Shown one piece after another: positions 20,606 through 28,983 of a DNA stretch of 64,000 nucleotides. A program made the position numbers and the translations under genes. Every line of letters starts with the position of its first letter. Positions within the stretch are counted from its first letter, which is position 1. Source of the stretch: Pseudomonas sp. GD03944. GTDB lineage: Bacteria > Pseudomonadota > Gammaproteobacteria > Pseudomonadales > Pseudomonadaceae. The notes beneath the pieces were generated by a model that made no database searches, had not been told where the DNA came from, and was given only the letters and a program-made list of their open reading frames with translations. The stretch is from the NCBI RefSeq assembly GCF_029839275.1, contig NZ_JAOCAH010000019.1:1-64000 (forward strand). The letters are read 5' to 3'.

Positions 20606-20623
20606 TATAGCGAATGTCTTACA
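20606..20623 (+). promoter_or_regulatory. GacA-type upstream activating sequence
   Basis: TATAGC-GAATGT-CTTACA has the spacing of the GacA box TGTAAG-N6-CTTACA. The right half is perfect and the left half matches 3 of 6. It is centred about 68 bp before the inferred start of the GGA-rich RNA. A -10-like TAATCT lies at 20668-20673. Confidence 0.55.
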
Positions 20624-20679
20624 CGCTCTAGCGGCATTAAGCGCTATTCCCCCTCGATCCAAATCCCTAATCTGTACCC

Positions 20680-20792
20680 ATCCACTGAGCAGCAGGAAGC
20701 GTTCAGGATCATGGATGAACGGCCATTGCCAGGACGGCTACTGACAGGATGTCGGAATGGTCAGGAAAAAACCCGCTTAGGCGGGTTTTTTG
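20680..20792 (+). ncRNA. Rsm-type regulatory RNA (RsmX/RsmY/RsmZ family)
   Basis: A gene-free stretch of about 110 bases carries seven GGA motifs, several in predicted hairpin loops: GCC-AGGAC-GGC, GACA-GGA-UGUC, and GGA motifs enclosed by GUUCA...UGAAC. It ends in a strong terminator. Such RNAs sequester the translational repressors RsmA/RsmE (CsrA family) and are switched on by GacS/GacA. The upstream GacA-like box fits this. The 5' end is estimated from the -10 element and may be off by several bases. It occupies the 347-bp gap 20495-20841 between the broken AraC gene and the GFA-domain gene. Which of RsmX, Y or Z it corresponds to is not clear. Confidence 0.72.
20766..20791 (+). terminator. 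Terminator of the Rsm-type RNA
   Basis: The stem AAAACCCGC with GCGGGTTTT around TTAG is followed by a T-run. The flanking A-run makes it able to work in both directions, so it may also terminate the gene at 20842 read from the other side. Confidence 0.9.
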
Positions 20793-20841
20793 TTGCCTGC
20801 AGAAAAGTCAGGCGCACCTGCAAGGCTCGTGGCACGGGCCT

Positions 20842-21234
20842 TCAATCGTCTGGCTGCAGCAGGCAGGCGGGCCACCAGCCGGGTTGGCCATCGCGGTAGG
20901 AATGGTCACGCGGCGCCAGTTCCGGCTGGTCCGGGTCGTCGAAGACCCCGACGGCGAGAGCCAGGGTCGGTGCATCGTCGATGGCGCCCAGGGTGCTGCC
21001 GCACACGGGGCAGAACGCCCGGCTCGTCGCCGCCGACGAGCGCCAAGTGGCGGGGTGGCCGCCGGGGCCGGTCCAGGTCACCTGGTCTCGGTCGAATTCG
21101 ACCCAGCTCTGGGTCAGTGCGCCGGAGTGGCGCTGGCACTGGCGGCACGAACAGGTGTGGGGTGCGCGCGCCGGGCCGCTGGCGCGGAAGCGGATGTGTC
21201 CGCACAGGCAGCCGCCTTCGTATTGGCTCGTCAT
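20842..21234 (-). CDS. GFA/CENP-V family zinc protein
   Basis: Small protein of 130 residues with the glutathione-dependent formaldehyde-activating (GFA) fold. Zinc-binding cysteines are seen as GGCLCGHIRF near the start, CSCRQCQRHSG near residue 30 and FCPVCGSTLG near residue 75. The family includes formaldehyde-glutathione adduct enzymes, but most members have no proven activity. It sits 17 bp upstream of nothing else on its strand except the acetyltransferase gene, whose stop lies 18 bp before this start; the two may be co-transcribed. Confidence 0.85.
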   Translation of the reverse strand: MTSQYEGGCLCGHIRFRASGPARAPHTCSCRQCQRHSGALTQSWVEFDRDQVTWTGPGGHPATWRSSAATSRAFCPVCGSTLGAIDDAPTLALAVGVFDDPDQPELAPRDHSYRDGQPGWWPACLLQPDD

Positions 21235-21251
21235 GGTCCGTTCCTTCCTGG

Positions 21252-21812
21252 TTACAGGCGCTGCGCCTGCCAGTCATCGAGCAGCAGCCCGTAGAGGGCT
21301 GAATCGGACACCACGCCGTCGATTTCCCAGCGTGCCCGCAGGAAACCCTCTTCGATAAAACCCAGGCGCTCCAGGGCCTTGGCCGAGGCGATGTTGCCGG
21401 GGTCGATTTCCGCCTCCAGGCGCCGCAGTCCGATCCGCGTGAACGCGTGTTCGATCAGCGCCTGGCCGGCTTCCTGGATGTAGCCCTTGCCCCAGAACGG
21501 CGCGCCGATGCCGAAACCGAGTTCGGCCCGGCGCGAGCTCTTCGAATAGCTGAACAGCATGCACTTGCCGATCAACTGGTAAGGGGCCTGGGTAAAGATG
21601 CCGAGCGTCAGGCCTTCGCCTTCCTGCATGCTGACCCGGTTGGCGGCGACGAAGTCGAGGGCATCGTCGATGGACGCCCAGGGCGGGGTGTTCCAGTACT
21701 TCATGACCTCAGGGTCGGAGAAGATGGCCAGCAGTTCGGTTGCGTCCTCCGCTTCCAGGGGGCGCAGGATGAGTCGCTGGGTTTCGATATGGGTGCCACT
21801 GAACGAAAGCAA
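21252..21812 (-). CDS. GNAT acetyltransferase, RimJ/RimL type
   Basis: Acetyl-CoA-dependent N-acetyltransferase of about 186 residues. Motifs: ETQRLILRPLEAEDA at the N-terminus, LGFGIGAPFWGKGYIQEA (acetyl-CoA pyrophosphate loop region) in the centre, and IDPGNIASAKALERLGF near the end, as in RimJ/RimL enzymes that modify protein N-termini or small amines. I chose TTG at 21812 because AGGAG lies eight bases upstream and the family motif begins soon after. The longer ATG start at 21869 adds residues with no family match. Substrate unknown. Confidence 0.85.
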   Translation of the reverse strand: MLSFSGTHIETQRLILRPLEAEDATELLAIFSDPEVMKYWNTPPWASIDDALDFVAANRVSMQEGEGLTLGIFTQAPYQLIGKCMLFSYSKSSRRAELGFGIGAPFWGKGYIQEAGQALIEHAFTRIGLRRLEAEIDPGNIASAKALERLGFIEEGFLRARWEIDGVVSDSALYGLLLDDWQAQRL

Positions 21813-21932
21813 GACGAAATCTCCTGTGAGGGGCGCACCTTCAACGTGCAAGCCCGGCCAGGTCATCATGACGAACCCGGCGCCCCAACTGGAAACAGAA
21901 CTGTTGCGGCGCTTTACCTCCGCCGGCTGACG

Positions 21933-22853
21933 TCAGGCGCGGCGCAGCAGCGTGCGGATCCAGCCATGGCCGCTGACCAGCACGATACCGACCAGGGCCA
22001 TGCCGGCACCGACCACGAAGCCCGGTTCGATGCGTTCGTCCAGCAGCCAGGCCCCGAGGACGACGCCGAACAACGGGGTGAGGAACGACAGCACGCCCAG
22101 GCGCGATGCCAGGTAACGGCGCAGCAGGGCGAACCAGATCAGGAAGCTGGCGAACGACACGATCACCGCCTGGAACGCCAGGCTGGCCCAGACCAACGGG
22201 GTCGGGTTGAAGGTGGTGTGGCCGATCAGCACGGCCATCGGCAGCAACAGCACGAAGCCCATCACCAGTTGGTAGAGCAGGGTTTGGGTCGCCGGCAGGC
22301 TGGACAGGGGCGTGACCCGGATGATGACCGTGGTGGCGGCCCAGGCGATCCCGCCGAGCAGCGCCAGGAAGTCGCCCCAGAGCATCCGCGGCAGGTCGCT
22401 GTCGCCGGTCTGCGCGCCTTGCAGGAAGGCCACCGCCACGCCGCCCAGGGCCAGGGCGATGCCCAGCCATTGCAGCAGGGCCAGGCGCTCGTTGGGCAGT
22501 TTCCAGTGCAGCCCCAGGGCGGCGAACACCGGGGCGGTGTAGAGAAACACCACCACATGCCCGGCCGTGGTGTGGTGCAGGGCCTCGCTGACCAGCAGGA
22601 ACTCCAGAGCGAAGCAACTGCCCGCCAGGACCCCGGGCTGCCAGACGCCCGACGACAGGTTCATCCGCTCACGGCGCGCCACCATCAACAGGCCCACCAG
22701 CACGGCCCCGATGCCGGAGCGCAAGGCCAGTTGCAGCGTCGGCGAAAAATCGACGGCGGTGGCCTTGAGGGTGATCTGCTGCAGGCCCCAGATCAGGCAC
22801 AGCACCAGCATCACGCCGATGGCCAGGCTGTCGAGCGGTTTGCGTGGGTCCAT
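21933..22853 (-). CDS. EamA-family drug/metabolite exporter (DMT superfamily)
   Basis: Inner-membrane transporter of 306 residues with ten predicted transmembrane helices in two EamA repeats. The repeats show LIWGLQQITLK near residue 22 and a second start around GGIAWAATTVIIR. Such proteins usually export amino acids or other metabolites. The start at 22853 (MDPRKPLD) fits the first helix; an upstream in-frame ATG at 22934 would add an unlikely Cys/Arg-rich tail. It is divergent from an AraC gene 95 bp away, which probably controls it. Confidence 0.88.
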   Translation of the reverse strand: MDPRKPLDSLAIGVMLVLCLIWGLQQITLKATAVDFSPTLQLALRSGIGAVLVGLLMVARRERMNLSSGVWQPGVLAGSCFALEFLLVSEALHHTTAGHVVVFLYTAPVFAALGLHWKLPNERLALLQWLGIALALGGVAVAFLQGAQTGDSDLPRMLWGDFLALLGGIAWAATTVIIRVTPLSSLPATQTLLYQLVMGFVLLLPMAVLIGHTTFNPTPLVWASLAFQAVIVSFASFLIWFALLRRYLASRLGVLSFLTPLFGVVLGAWLLDERIEPGFVVGAGMALVGIVLVSGHGWIRTLLRRA

Positions 22854-22948
22854 GGCGACGGTCCGGAAGGGGCGAGGGCACATTGTCAGGCCGGCAGGGA
22901 TGCGATACATAACGCAAATACGACAACTCATCACGGCAGACCGACAAC

Positions 22949-23758
22949 ATGGCCAGCGGCGCGCGCGTCCAGCACCTGCACTTGCCTCCCTTCACCCACA
23001 GCCTGCCGGCGCCGCTGTATTTTCGTACGGCGCGCATGCCGGCCGAGGCCACCTACCCGACGCACCGGCATGTCTGGGGCGAGTTCGTCTATGCCTTCAG
23101 CGGGGTGATGGAAGTGGCGCTGCAGCACCAGCACTTTCTGGTGCCACGGCACTACGGTGTGTGGTTGCCGCCCGGCGTCGAGCACCGGGGCATGAACCGC
23201 GGCGAAGCCTGTCACTGTTCGTTGTACGTGTCCGCCGAGCTGACCGGCAAGCTGCCGGCGACCCCCTGCGCCCTGACGGTCACGCCGCTGTTGCGTGCCG
23301 TGCTCAATCACCTGCGCCAGCACCCGGATCGGGGAGCGGGCGATGATGCTCACCAGCGCCTGCTGCAGGTCGCGGTGGATCAGCTCGGCAGCGCTGAGTG
23401 CGCCGGCAGTTACCTGCCGGCGAGCCGCGATCCGGTACTGGAGCCGGTGCTGCAGGCCCTGCAGGACAACCCCGGCGATACCCGCACCATCGCCGAGCTG
23501 GCCCGGGCGGTGCACAGCACGGAGCGAACCCTGATGCGCCGCAGCCAGCGCGAGTTGGGCATGACCCTCAGTGAATGGCGGCAGCGCCTGTGCGTACTCG
23601 CTGCTATGCAGCAGCTGGAGGTCGGGCTGTCGGTGGAAAGCATCGCCCACGACCTCGGCTACAGCTCGGTGTCGGCATTCATCGCCATGTTCCGGCGGCT
23701 GATGGGCGTGACGCCGGATGAGTACCGCAAGGAGCGGGCCGGCGTCACGCCGGGGTAG
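22949..23758 (+). CDS. AraC-family regulator with cupin sensor domain
   Basis: Transcription factor of 269 residues. The N-terminal cupin domain has PTHRHVWGEFVYAFSGVMEV and the VWLPPGVEHRG motif. The C-terminal AraC domain has two helix-turn-helices (TIAELARAVHSTERTLMRRSQRELGM, then SVESIAHDLGYSSVSAFIAMFRRLMGVTPDEYRK). The cupin histidines suggest small-molecule or metal sensing. It is divergently paired with the EamA exporter, a common arrangement for a local activator or repressor. Confidence 0.9.
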   Translation: MASGARVQHLHLPPFTHSLPAPLYFRTARMPAEATYPTHRHVWGEFVYAFSGVMEVALQHQHFLVPRHYGVWLPPGVEHRGMNRGEACHCSLYVSAELTGKLPATPCALTVTPLLRAVLNHLRQHPDRGAGDDAHQRLLQVAVDQLGSAECAGSYLPASRDPVLEPVLQALQDNPGDTRTIAELARAVHSTERTLMRRSQRELGMTLSEWRQRLCVLAAMQQLEVGLSVESIAHDLGYSSVSAFIAMFRRLMGVTPDEYRKERAGVTPG

Positions 23759-23812
23759 AGGCGTTGCCCTGGCCAAGCTGCGCTCCCGTGGCGGGAGCGC
23801 AGCCAGGCGGGC

Positions 23813-24241
23813 TCAGTCGATCAGCGTCAGGGTGACGTCGATGTTGCCGCGGGTGGCGTTGGAGTACGGGCAGACGATGTGCGCCCGGTCGATCAGGATT
23901 TGCGCCCGCTCACGATCGAGACCCGGCAGGCTGATGCGCAACTCGACCTCGATGGCAAAACCGGTGGGCACCGCGCCGATCCCCACCACGCCCTCGATCG
24001 ACGGGTTGGTGGCGATGGCCAGCTTGTCGCGGGCGGCGACGAATTTCATGGCGCCCAGGAAGCACGCGGAGTAGCCGGCAGCGAACAGCTGCTCCGGGTT
24101 GGTGCCTTCACCGCCGGTGCCGCCGAGCTCCTTCGGCGTGGTCAGGGCCACGTCGAGTACCCCGTCGGAGGAAATGGCACGACCGTCACGGCCGCCGGTG
24201 GCTTCTGCATAGGCACGGTAAGCGATGGTTTCAATCGACAT
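23813..24241 (-). CDS. ohr: Organic hydroperoxide resistance protein (Ohr/OsmC family)
   Basis: Thiol peroxidase of 142 residues that reduces organic hydroperoxides in the cytoplasm with lipoamide-type reductants. The catalytic cysteines are Cys60 (GYSACFLGA) and Cys124 (VCPYSNATRGN). The conserved Arg18 and Glu50 that activate the first cysteine are present. Length and the TGGRDGR start place it in the Ohr rather than OsmC branch. No OhrR gene is adjacent. Confidence 0.92.
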   Translation of the reverse strand: MSIETIAYRAYAEATGGRDGRAISSDGVLDVALTTPKELGGTGGEGTNPEQLFAAGYSACFLGAMKFVAARDKLAIATNPSIEGVVGIGAVPTGFAIEVELRISLPGLDRERAQILIDRAHIVCPYSNATRGNIDVTLTLID

Positions 24242-24390
24242 GCGGGCAATCCTCTGGAAGGGCGTCGGGGGGAGGTTCTGAGGGTCGCGCCAGGCAGGCC
24301 CGAGATGCCGGTGAGCCGGCAGCCGGGGGCGACTCCGCCATGCAGTCTAGTGCAGCCCGGGAAATGTTCCCGGCAGTGATCGGCACCCCC

Positions 24391-24817
24391 GGTTGCCCCT
24401 GACGCTGCGTGACCTCGTGACCTCGTGACCTCGTGACCTCGTGACCTACTGGCCTATCCCGCGCCTCAGCCCGAGCCGGATGAACGCTTGGTGACGGTGC
24501 TCGAGCAGGTCGGCCTTGGTCGTCTGCGCGACCAGTTGGGGCGCCAGGCGGAGTGGAGCCGGGAGCTGTCCGGTGGCGAGCAACAGCGCATCGGCCTGGC
24601 CCGGGCGCTGCTGTATCGGCCGCAAACGCTGTACCTGGACGAAGCCACCAACCAGCTCGACGACCAGGCCGCGAGCGAGCTGCTGCGGCTGTTGCGCCGC
24701 GAGCTGCCGCGCTGCACGGTGATCGGCGTCAGCCATCAGGTGGCGGTGCAGGGCCTGTTCCAGCGTGCCCTGAACCTGCTGCCCACGCCGTCACCGCAGG
24801 CCGAGGCGGTGGTGTAG
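24391..24817 (+). pseudogene. 3' remnant of an ABC exporter ATPase (ABC_membrane_2/SbmA-like class)
   Basis: Only the last ~130 codons of an ABC ATPase remain. In the intact part, RELSGGEQQRIGLARALLYRP is the ABC signature and Walker B region, TLYLDEATNQLDD the Walker B/D-loop and VIGVSHQ the switch histidine. Upstream bases read LPLTLRDL then LAYP, the usual LR-D-L-L-AYP motif, but it is split by a 32-bp expansion of an 8-bp repeat that breaks frame. Walker A and the membrane domain are missing. It is a decayed fragment with no start or promoter. Confidence 0.85.
24409..24448 (+). repeat. Tandem 8-bp repeat GTGACCTC, four perfect copies plus one partial
   Basis: GTGACCTC repeats at 24409-24416, 24417-24424, 24425-24432 and 24433-24440, then GTGACCTA. 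It lies exactly in the coding sequence of the dead ABC ATPase; removing four units restores the motif LRDLLAYP. Slipped-strand expansion is the simplest origin. Confidence 0.95.
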
Positions 24818-24957
24818 CCGCCGCCGGCGGACGACGAACGCCCTGGTCCGAAAGGGCCAGGATGCGTGTACTATCCGAGCTGGGTGTCTCCGCAATCGGG
24901 CGGACGGCAGGTTGAATTCAGTGCAGGTCGGGCCGCTTGCACGGAGTGACCGTTTTC

Positions 24958-26160
24958 GTGAGCCCTGACCAATCCCCCCGGCCAGCGTCGGCTGCCGCCA
25001 CCCCCAATACCACCTTCCTCAAGCGTCTGTTCGCCGGAGAGTCTTCCGGGGGCATCGTGCTCATGCTGGCAGCCCTGTGCGCCCTGATCGTCGCCAACTC
25101 GCCAGTGGCCGGCACGTATTTCTCGACCCTGCACGTGAAAGCCCTCGGGCTGTCGATCGAGCACTGGATCAATGACGGCCTGATGGCCATCTTCTTTCTG
25201 CTGGTCGGGCTCGAGATCAAGCGTGAAATGCAGGTCGGCCAGCTTGCCACATGGGGCGCCCGAGCCCTGCCCGGGTTCGCGGCGCTGGGCGGCATGCTGG
25301 TGCCCGCGCTGGTCTATGTGGCCTTCAACTGGGGACACGGCGACACCATCGGCGGCTGGGCCATTCCGGCGGCCACCGACATCGCCTTCGCCCTGGGCGT
25401 GCTGTCGCTGCTGGGCAAGCGCGTGCCGGTGTCGCTGAAGGTGTTCCTCTCTGCCCTGGCCATCCTCGATGACCTGGGCGCGGTGCTGATCATCGCGCTG
25501 TTCTACGCCGGGGGCCTGTCGATGCCGATGCTGCTGGCCAGCCTGGGGGCGCTCGCCGTGCTGGTGGCGATGAACCGCCTGGGCGTACGTCGCCTGTCGC
25601 CGTACCTGGTGGTGGGCGCGGTGCTGTGGTTCTGCATGCTGCACTCGGGTATCCACGCGACCCTGGCCGGTGTGGTGTTGGCGCTGTGCATCCCCCTGGG
25701 CGATCCCACGGCGCACGAGCGTTCGCCGCTGCTGCGCCTGGAGGGCATGCTGTATCCGTGGGTGGCGTTTGCCGTGGTGCCGGTGTTCGGTTTTGCCAAC
25801 GCCGGTGTGTCCCTGACCGGTATCACCCTGGACAACCTGCTCGACCCGGTGCCCCTGGGCATCACCCTGGGGTTGCTGCTGGGCAAGCAGCTGGGGGTCT
25901 TCACCCTGGCTGCGCTGACCATTCGCTCAGGGCTGGCGCGGATGCCCGAGGGCGCCACCTGGCCGCAGCTGTATGGCGTGGCGGTGCTGTGCGGTATCGG
26001 TTTCACCATGAGCCTGTTCATCGGCAACCTGGCGTTTCCAGGCAACCTGTTGCTGATCAGCGAGGTGAAGATCGGGGTGCTGGCCGGCTCCGTGCTATCG
26101 GCGCTGCTCGGTGCGATGATCCTCTGCTGCGTCGGGCACCTGCGGCAACGGGCCCGTTGA
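24958..26160 (+). CDS. nhaA: Na+/H+ antiporter NhaA
   Basis: Inner-membrane antiporter of about 400 residues with 12 hydrophobic segments that exports Na+ or Li+ in exchange for protons. Family motifs: LFFLLVGLEIKRE-type segment near residue 90, IPAATDIAFALGVL and the paired aspartates ILDDLGAVLIIALF (ion-binding site), and LCGIGFTMSLFIG near the C-terminus. The start is uncertain: GTG 24958 has GGAGTG 8-12 bases upstream, and GTG 24946 is the alternative. It is a single-gene unit followed by a GC hairpin. Confidence 0.93.
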   Translation: MSPDQSPRPASAAATPNTTFLKRLFAGESSGGIVLMLAALCALIVANSPVAGTYFSTLHVKALGLSIEHWINDGLMAIFFLLVGLEIKREMQVGQLATWGARALPGFAALGGMLVPALVYVAFNWGHGDTIGGWAIPAATDIAFALGVLSLLGKRVPVSLKVFLSALAILDDLGAVLIIALFYAGGLSMPMLLASLGALAVLVAMNRLGVRRLSPYLVVGAVLWFCMLHSGIHATLAGVVLALCIPLGDPTAHERSPLLRLEGMLYPWVAFAVVPVFGFANAGVSLTGITLDNLLDPVPLGITLGLLLGKQLGVFTLAALTIRSGLARMPEGATWPQLYGVAVLCGIGFTMSLFIGNLAFPGNLLLISEVKIGVLAGSVLSALLGAMILCCVGHLRQRAR

Positions 26161-26166
26161 ACGGCA

Positions 26167-26191
26167 GCCGCCCGCCTAGTGGGCGGGCGGC
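26167..26191 (+). terminator. GC-rich hairpin after nhaA
   Basis: A perfect 10-bp stem, GCCGCCCGCC with GGCGGGCGGC, encloses a short loop right after the nhaA stop. There is no T-run, so termination strength is doubtful. Confidence 0.45.
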
Positions 26192-26217
26192 TCGATTACC
26201 CCAGAAAAGGACCGACC

Positions 26218-26430
26218 ATGGCATTCGACTGGCACCGTGACCCGATCACCGAGACGACCCCGGTGGGTGAGGGTTACCGCAACACGCAGAACGTCCGCCG
26301 CTTCATGCTCGACCGCTGCGGCGCGGCCTTTCGTTTCGACCGCGAGTTCATGCACTGGATACGCAGCACCCCGTCGCTGACCATGGGCGACGTGGTGTGC
26401 GAATGGCGGCGCCGGCACGGTCTGGCCTGA
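26218..26430 (+). CDS. DUF6434 small protein
   Basis: Protein of 70 residues beginning MAFDWHRDPITETTPV and containing the tract YRNTQNVRRFMLDRCG, which I recognise as the DUF6434 pattern (HR.PIT...YRNTQNVRRF). Function is unknown. The ATG at 26218 follows AAAAGGACCGACC, a usable ribosome site; an earlier in-frame ATG at 26179 falls in the nhaA hairpin. It is probably a separate short unit between nhaA and the convergent dehydratase gene. Confidence 0.7.
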   Translation: MAFDWHRDPITETTPVGEGYRNTQNVRRFMLDRCGAAFRFDREFMHWIRSTPSLTMGDVVCEWRRRHGLA

Positions 26431-26448
26431 CGCTCGCCTAGGCACCCG

Positions 26449-27609
26449 TCAGCCGCGGGTGCCAATCTCTACGTCCTGGGCGGTCCAGCCCGCTACCCGT
26501 TCGCTCAGCGACAGCCCCAGGCCCGGGCGGGTCGGCACCAGCATGCGGCCGTCGCGGGTTTCCAGGCGTTCGTTGAACAGCGGTTCCAGCCACTCGAAAT
26601 GCTCGACCCAGGGTTCGGTGGGGTAGGTGGCGGCCAGGTGCACGTGCAACTCCATGGCGAAGTGCGGGGCGATCATCAGGCCGGCCTGTTCGGCCATGGA
26701 CGCCACCTTCAGGTAGGGCGTGATACCGCCGACCCGCGGCGCATCCGGCATCAGGTAGTCGGCACCACGGGCTTTGATGAACTCGGCATGTTCGGCGACG
26801 CTGGTGAGCATTTCACCGGTGGCGATCGGCGTGTCGAACGCCGCGGCCAGGGCGGCGTGGCCTTCGGCGTCGTAGCAGTCCAATGGTTCCTCGATCCACA
26901 CCAGGTTGAAGTCTTCGAACTTGCGGCACATGCGCTGGGCGGTGGGGCGGTCCCATTGCTGATTGGCGTCCACCATCAGCGGGAAGCTGTCGCCCAGGTG
27001 CTGGCGCACGGTGCTGACGCGCTTCAGGTCGGTGGCCCAGTCCGGCTGGCCGACCTTGAGCTTGATCCCGCCGATGCCTTTTTCCCGCGACAGGTCGGTG
27101 TTCTTCATCAGTTGATCGAGCGGCGTGTGCAGGAAACCGCCGGAGGTGTTGTAGCAGCGCACGGAATCACGCTGGGCGCCGAGCAGGCGAGCCAGGGACA
27201 GGTTGGCGCGCTTGGCCTTGAGGTCCCACAGCGCCACGTCGAAGGCGCCGATGGCCTGGGTCGACAGGCCGCTGCGGCCCACCGAGGCGCCGGCCCAGCA
27301 CAGCTTGGTCCAGAGCTTCTGGATGTCGCTGGGGTTTTCGCCGATCAGCGCCGGGGCGATTTCCCGGGCGTGGGCGAACTGGCCGGGGCCGCCGGCCCGT
27401 TTGGAGTAGCTGAAGCCGAGGCCGCGATGACCGTCCTTGCTTTCGATCTCCACGAACAGCATGGCGATCTCGGTCATGGGTTTCTGGCGGCCGGTGAGCA
27501 CCTTGGCGTCGCTGATCGGGTTGGCCAGCGGCAGGAACACGGAGGCGACCCGGACCCAGGCGATCTGGTCGTGGTCGGCGCTGGCGGCGAAGGCAGTGGA
27601 CTCGGTCAT
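26449..27609 (-). CDS. Enolase-superfamily sugar-acid dehydratase (L-talarate/galactarate dehydratase-like)
   Basis: Mg2+-dependent dehydratase of 386 residues. The mandelate-racemase fold shows the KxK base motif GIKLKVG near residue 187, metal ligands in VDANQQW, WIEEPL and ATGEMLTS, and the His base in IAPHFAMELH near residue 320. The N-terminal FLPLANPISDAKVLTGRQKPM segment resembles talarate/galactarate dehydratases, which turn aldarates into keto-deoxy acids. A LacI regulator gene lies just upstream on the same strand. No aldolase or transporter is adjacent, so the exact sugar acid is inferred only. Confidence 0.82.
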   Translation of the reverse strand: MTESTAFAASADHDQIAWVRVASVFLPLANPISDAKVLTGRQKPMTEIAMLFVEIESKDGHRGLGFSYSKRAGGPGQFAHAREIAPALIGENPSDIQKLWTKLCWAGASVGRSGLSTQAIGAFDVALWDLKAKRANLSLARLLGAQRDSVRCYNTSGGFLHTPLDQLMKNTDLSREKGIGGIKLKVGQPDWATDLKRVSTVRQHLGDSFPLMVDANQQWDRPTAQRMCRKFEDFNLVWIEEPLDCYDAEGHAALAAAFDTPIATGEMLTSVAEHAEFIKARGADYLMPDAPRVGGITPYLKVASMAEQAGLMIAPHFAMELHVHLAATYPTEPWVEHFEWLEPLFNERLETRDGRMLVPTRPGLGLSLSERVAGWTAQDVEIGTRG

Positions 27610-27800
27610 GCGGTGATACCTCTCTGACGGGTGGAAAAACCGGGCGAGGCGACGCGACGAGCCGCACGGCCGGCGCAGGGGCAGTGCAGGGAGAGCAGGG
27701 CAGTGGCTGGGGTGCGCATCGTCGTTGTCCGTCCTCGGCGAGGGCCGGCGCCTGCGGTTGAAGCAGGGCCGGCACAGCGGTGTTCAGTCGGACGTTAAGC

Positions 27801-27814
27801 TGATTACGCAATCA
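27801..27814. promoter_or_regulatory. Candidate LacI-family operator
   Basis: TGATT-ACGC-AATCA is a 14-bp inverted repeat in the 237-bp gap between the LacI gene and the dehydratase gene. Its centre is about 200 bp before the dehydratase start. Size and symmetry suit a LacI/GntR-type dimer, but no second copy is seen. Confidence 0.4.
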
Positions 27815-27846
27815 TTCAAGGGCGGGAACGGGGCGATTTCGGCGGC

Positions 27847-28890
27847 TCAGGTGCTCTGCCGTTCGATGAGGCGAAAGCCGGTGTCGACCCGCACCCGGGC
27901 GCTGTCTTCATCGGGGCGTTCCAGGCGTTGCAACAGCGCCTGGGCGGCGCGGGTGCCAATCTCGCTGCCGTTGATGGCGACGCTGGAGAGTGCCGGGTGC
28001 AGGTGCGCGGCGGTGCTCAGGTCGCCGAAACCCATCACCGCCAGGTGGCCGGGCACGCTGAGGCCGCGCTCGGTAGCCTCTTCCATCACGCCATGGGCCA
28101 GGGTGTCGGAGCTGCACACCACCACATCGAAACGCTCGCCGCGGTCGAGCAACTGACCAAGCCCGGCGCACCCCAGTTGCACGGTGGCCGGTGGCGGCAG
28201 CACCACCGTGGGGATGTTTTCGATGCCGTGCTTGTGCAGGGTGGCGGCGAGGCTGGCGTAGCGTCGATGGCCTCGGGGATCATCCAGGGTCACGGCGGCG
28301 AAGCGCCGGTAGCCCTTGCCCAGCAGGTAGTCGGCCACCGCCTGGCCCACCGCCTCGTGGGAGAAGCCCACCAGCATGTCGAGGGGCTTCTTCGCCAGGT
28401 CCCAGCATTCCACGATGGGAATGCCGGAGCGCGACAGGCGCACGCGGCTGGCCTCGGTGTGCAGGGTGCCGGTCAGCACGATGCCGTCGGGACGGCGCCG
28501 CAGAATGGCATCGAGCAACTGTTCTTCGCGTTCGGCGGAGTAATTGGTCAGGCCGATCAACGCCTGGTAGTTGGCTTCGGTCAGGGTGTCGATGAGCGCC
28601 TGCACCGTGTCGGAAAAGATCGAGTTGGCCACCGTGGGCACGAGGATCGACACCAGCCGGTTGCGTTCCTCGTGGATACCGGCGGTCATCATGGCGGGCA
28701 CGTAGCCGACCTTGCGCACCGCGCGGAACACCTTCTCGCGCAGGGCCGGGCGCACGATTTCCGGCTGGTTGAGGGTGCGCGATACGGTGATCGGCGATAC
28801 CCCGGCGACCCGGGCGACATCCACCAGGGTCGGGGGCTTGTCCGGGGTGGCGGTGCGGCGCCGGGGCGCGGGCGGCTGGTCGTGGCTCAT
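27847..28890 (-). CDS. LacI-family transcriptional regulator (GntR-like branch)
   Basis: Repressor of 347 residues. The helix-turn-helix PTLVDVARVAGVSPITVSRTLN spans roughly residues 20-41, followed by the hinge region and a periplasmic-binding-protein-like sugar domain (VSILVPTVANSIFSDTVQALIDTL; GIVLTGTLHT; PIVECWDL; VMGFGDL). The closest family resemblance is to gluconate-type GntR regulators. It lies upstream of the dehydratase gene on the same strand, so it most likely responds to a sugar acid and controls that gene. Confidence 0.9.
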   Translation of the reverse strand: MSHDQPPAPRRRTATPDKPPTLVDVARVAGVSPITVSRTLNQPEIVRPALREKVFRAVRKVGYVPAMMTAGIHEERNRLVSILVPTVANSIFSDTVQALIDTLTEANYQALIGLTNYSAEREEQLLDAILRRRPDGIVLTGTLHTEASRVRLSRSGIPIVECWDLAKKPLDMLVGFSHEAVGQAVADYLLGKGYRRFAAVTLDDPRGHRRYASLAATLHKHGIENIPTVVLPPPATVQLGCAGLGQLLDRGERFDVVVCSSDTLAHGVMEEATERGLSVPGHLAVMGFGDLSTAAHLHPALSSVAINGSEIGTRAAQALLQRLERPDEDSARVRVDTGFRLIERQST

Positions 28891-28983
28891 CAGGGGTCCG
28901 TTGTCGGGTGACGCGAAGGCCGCCCAATCCTGACGCGATCCGCCGCCCGGTTCAATCCGCGCCGTGTCGCCTCAACGAACGGA

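Noticed and set aside
23718..24379. Extra plus-strand frames opposite ohr
   Set aside because: Shadows of ohr and its flanks with no family match or ribosome site.
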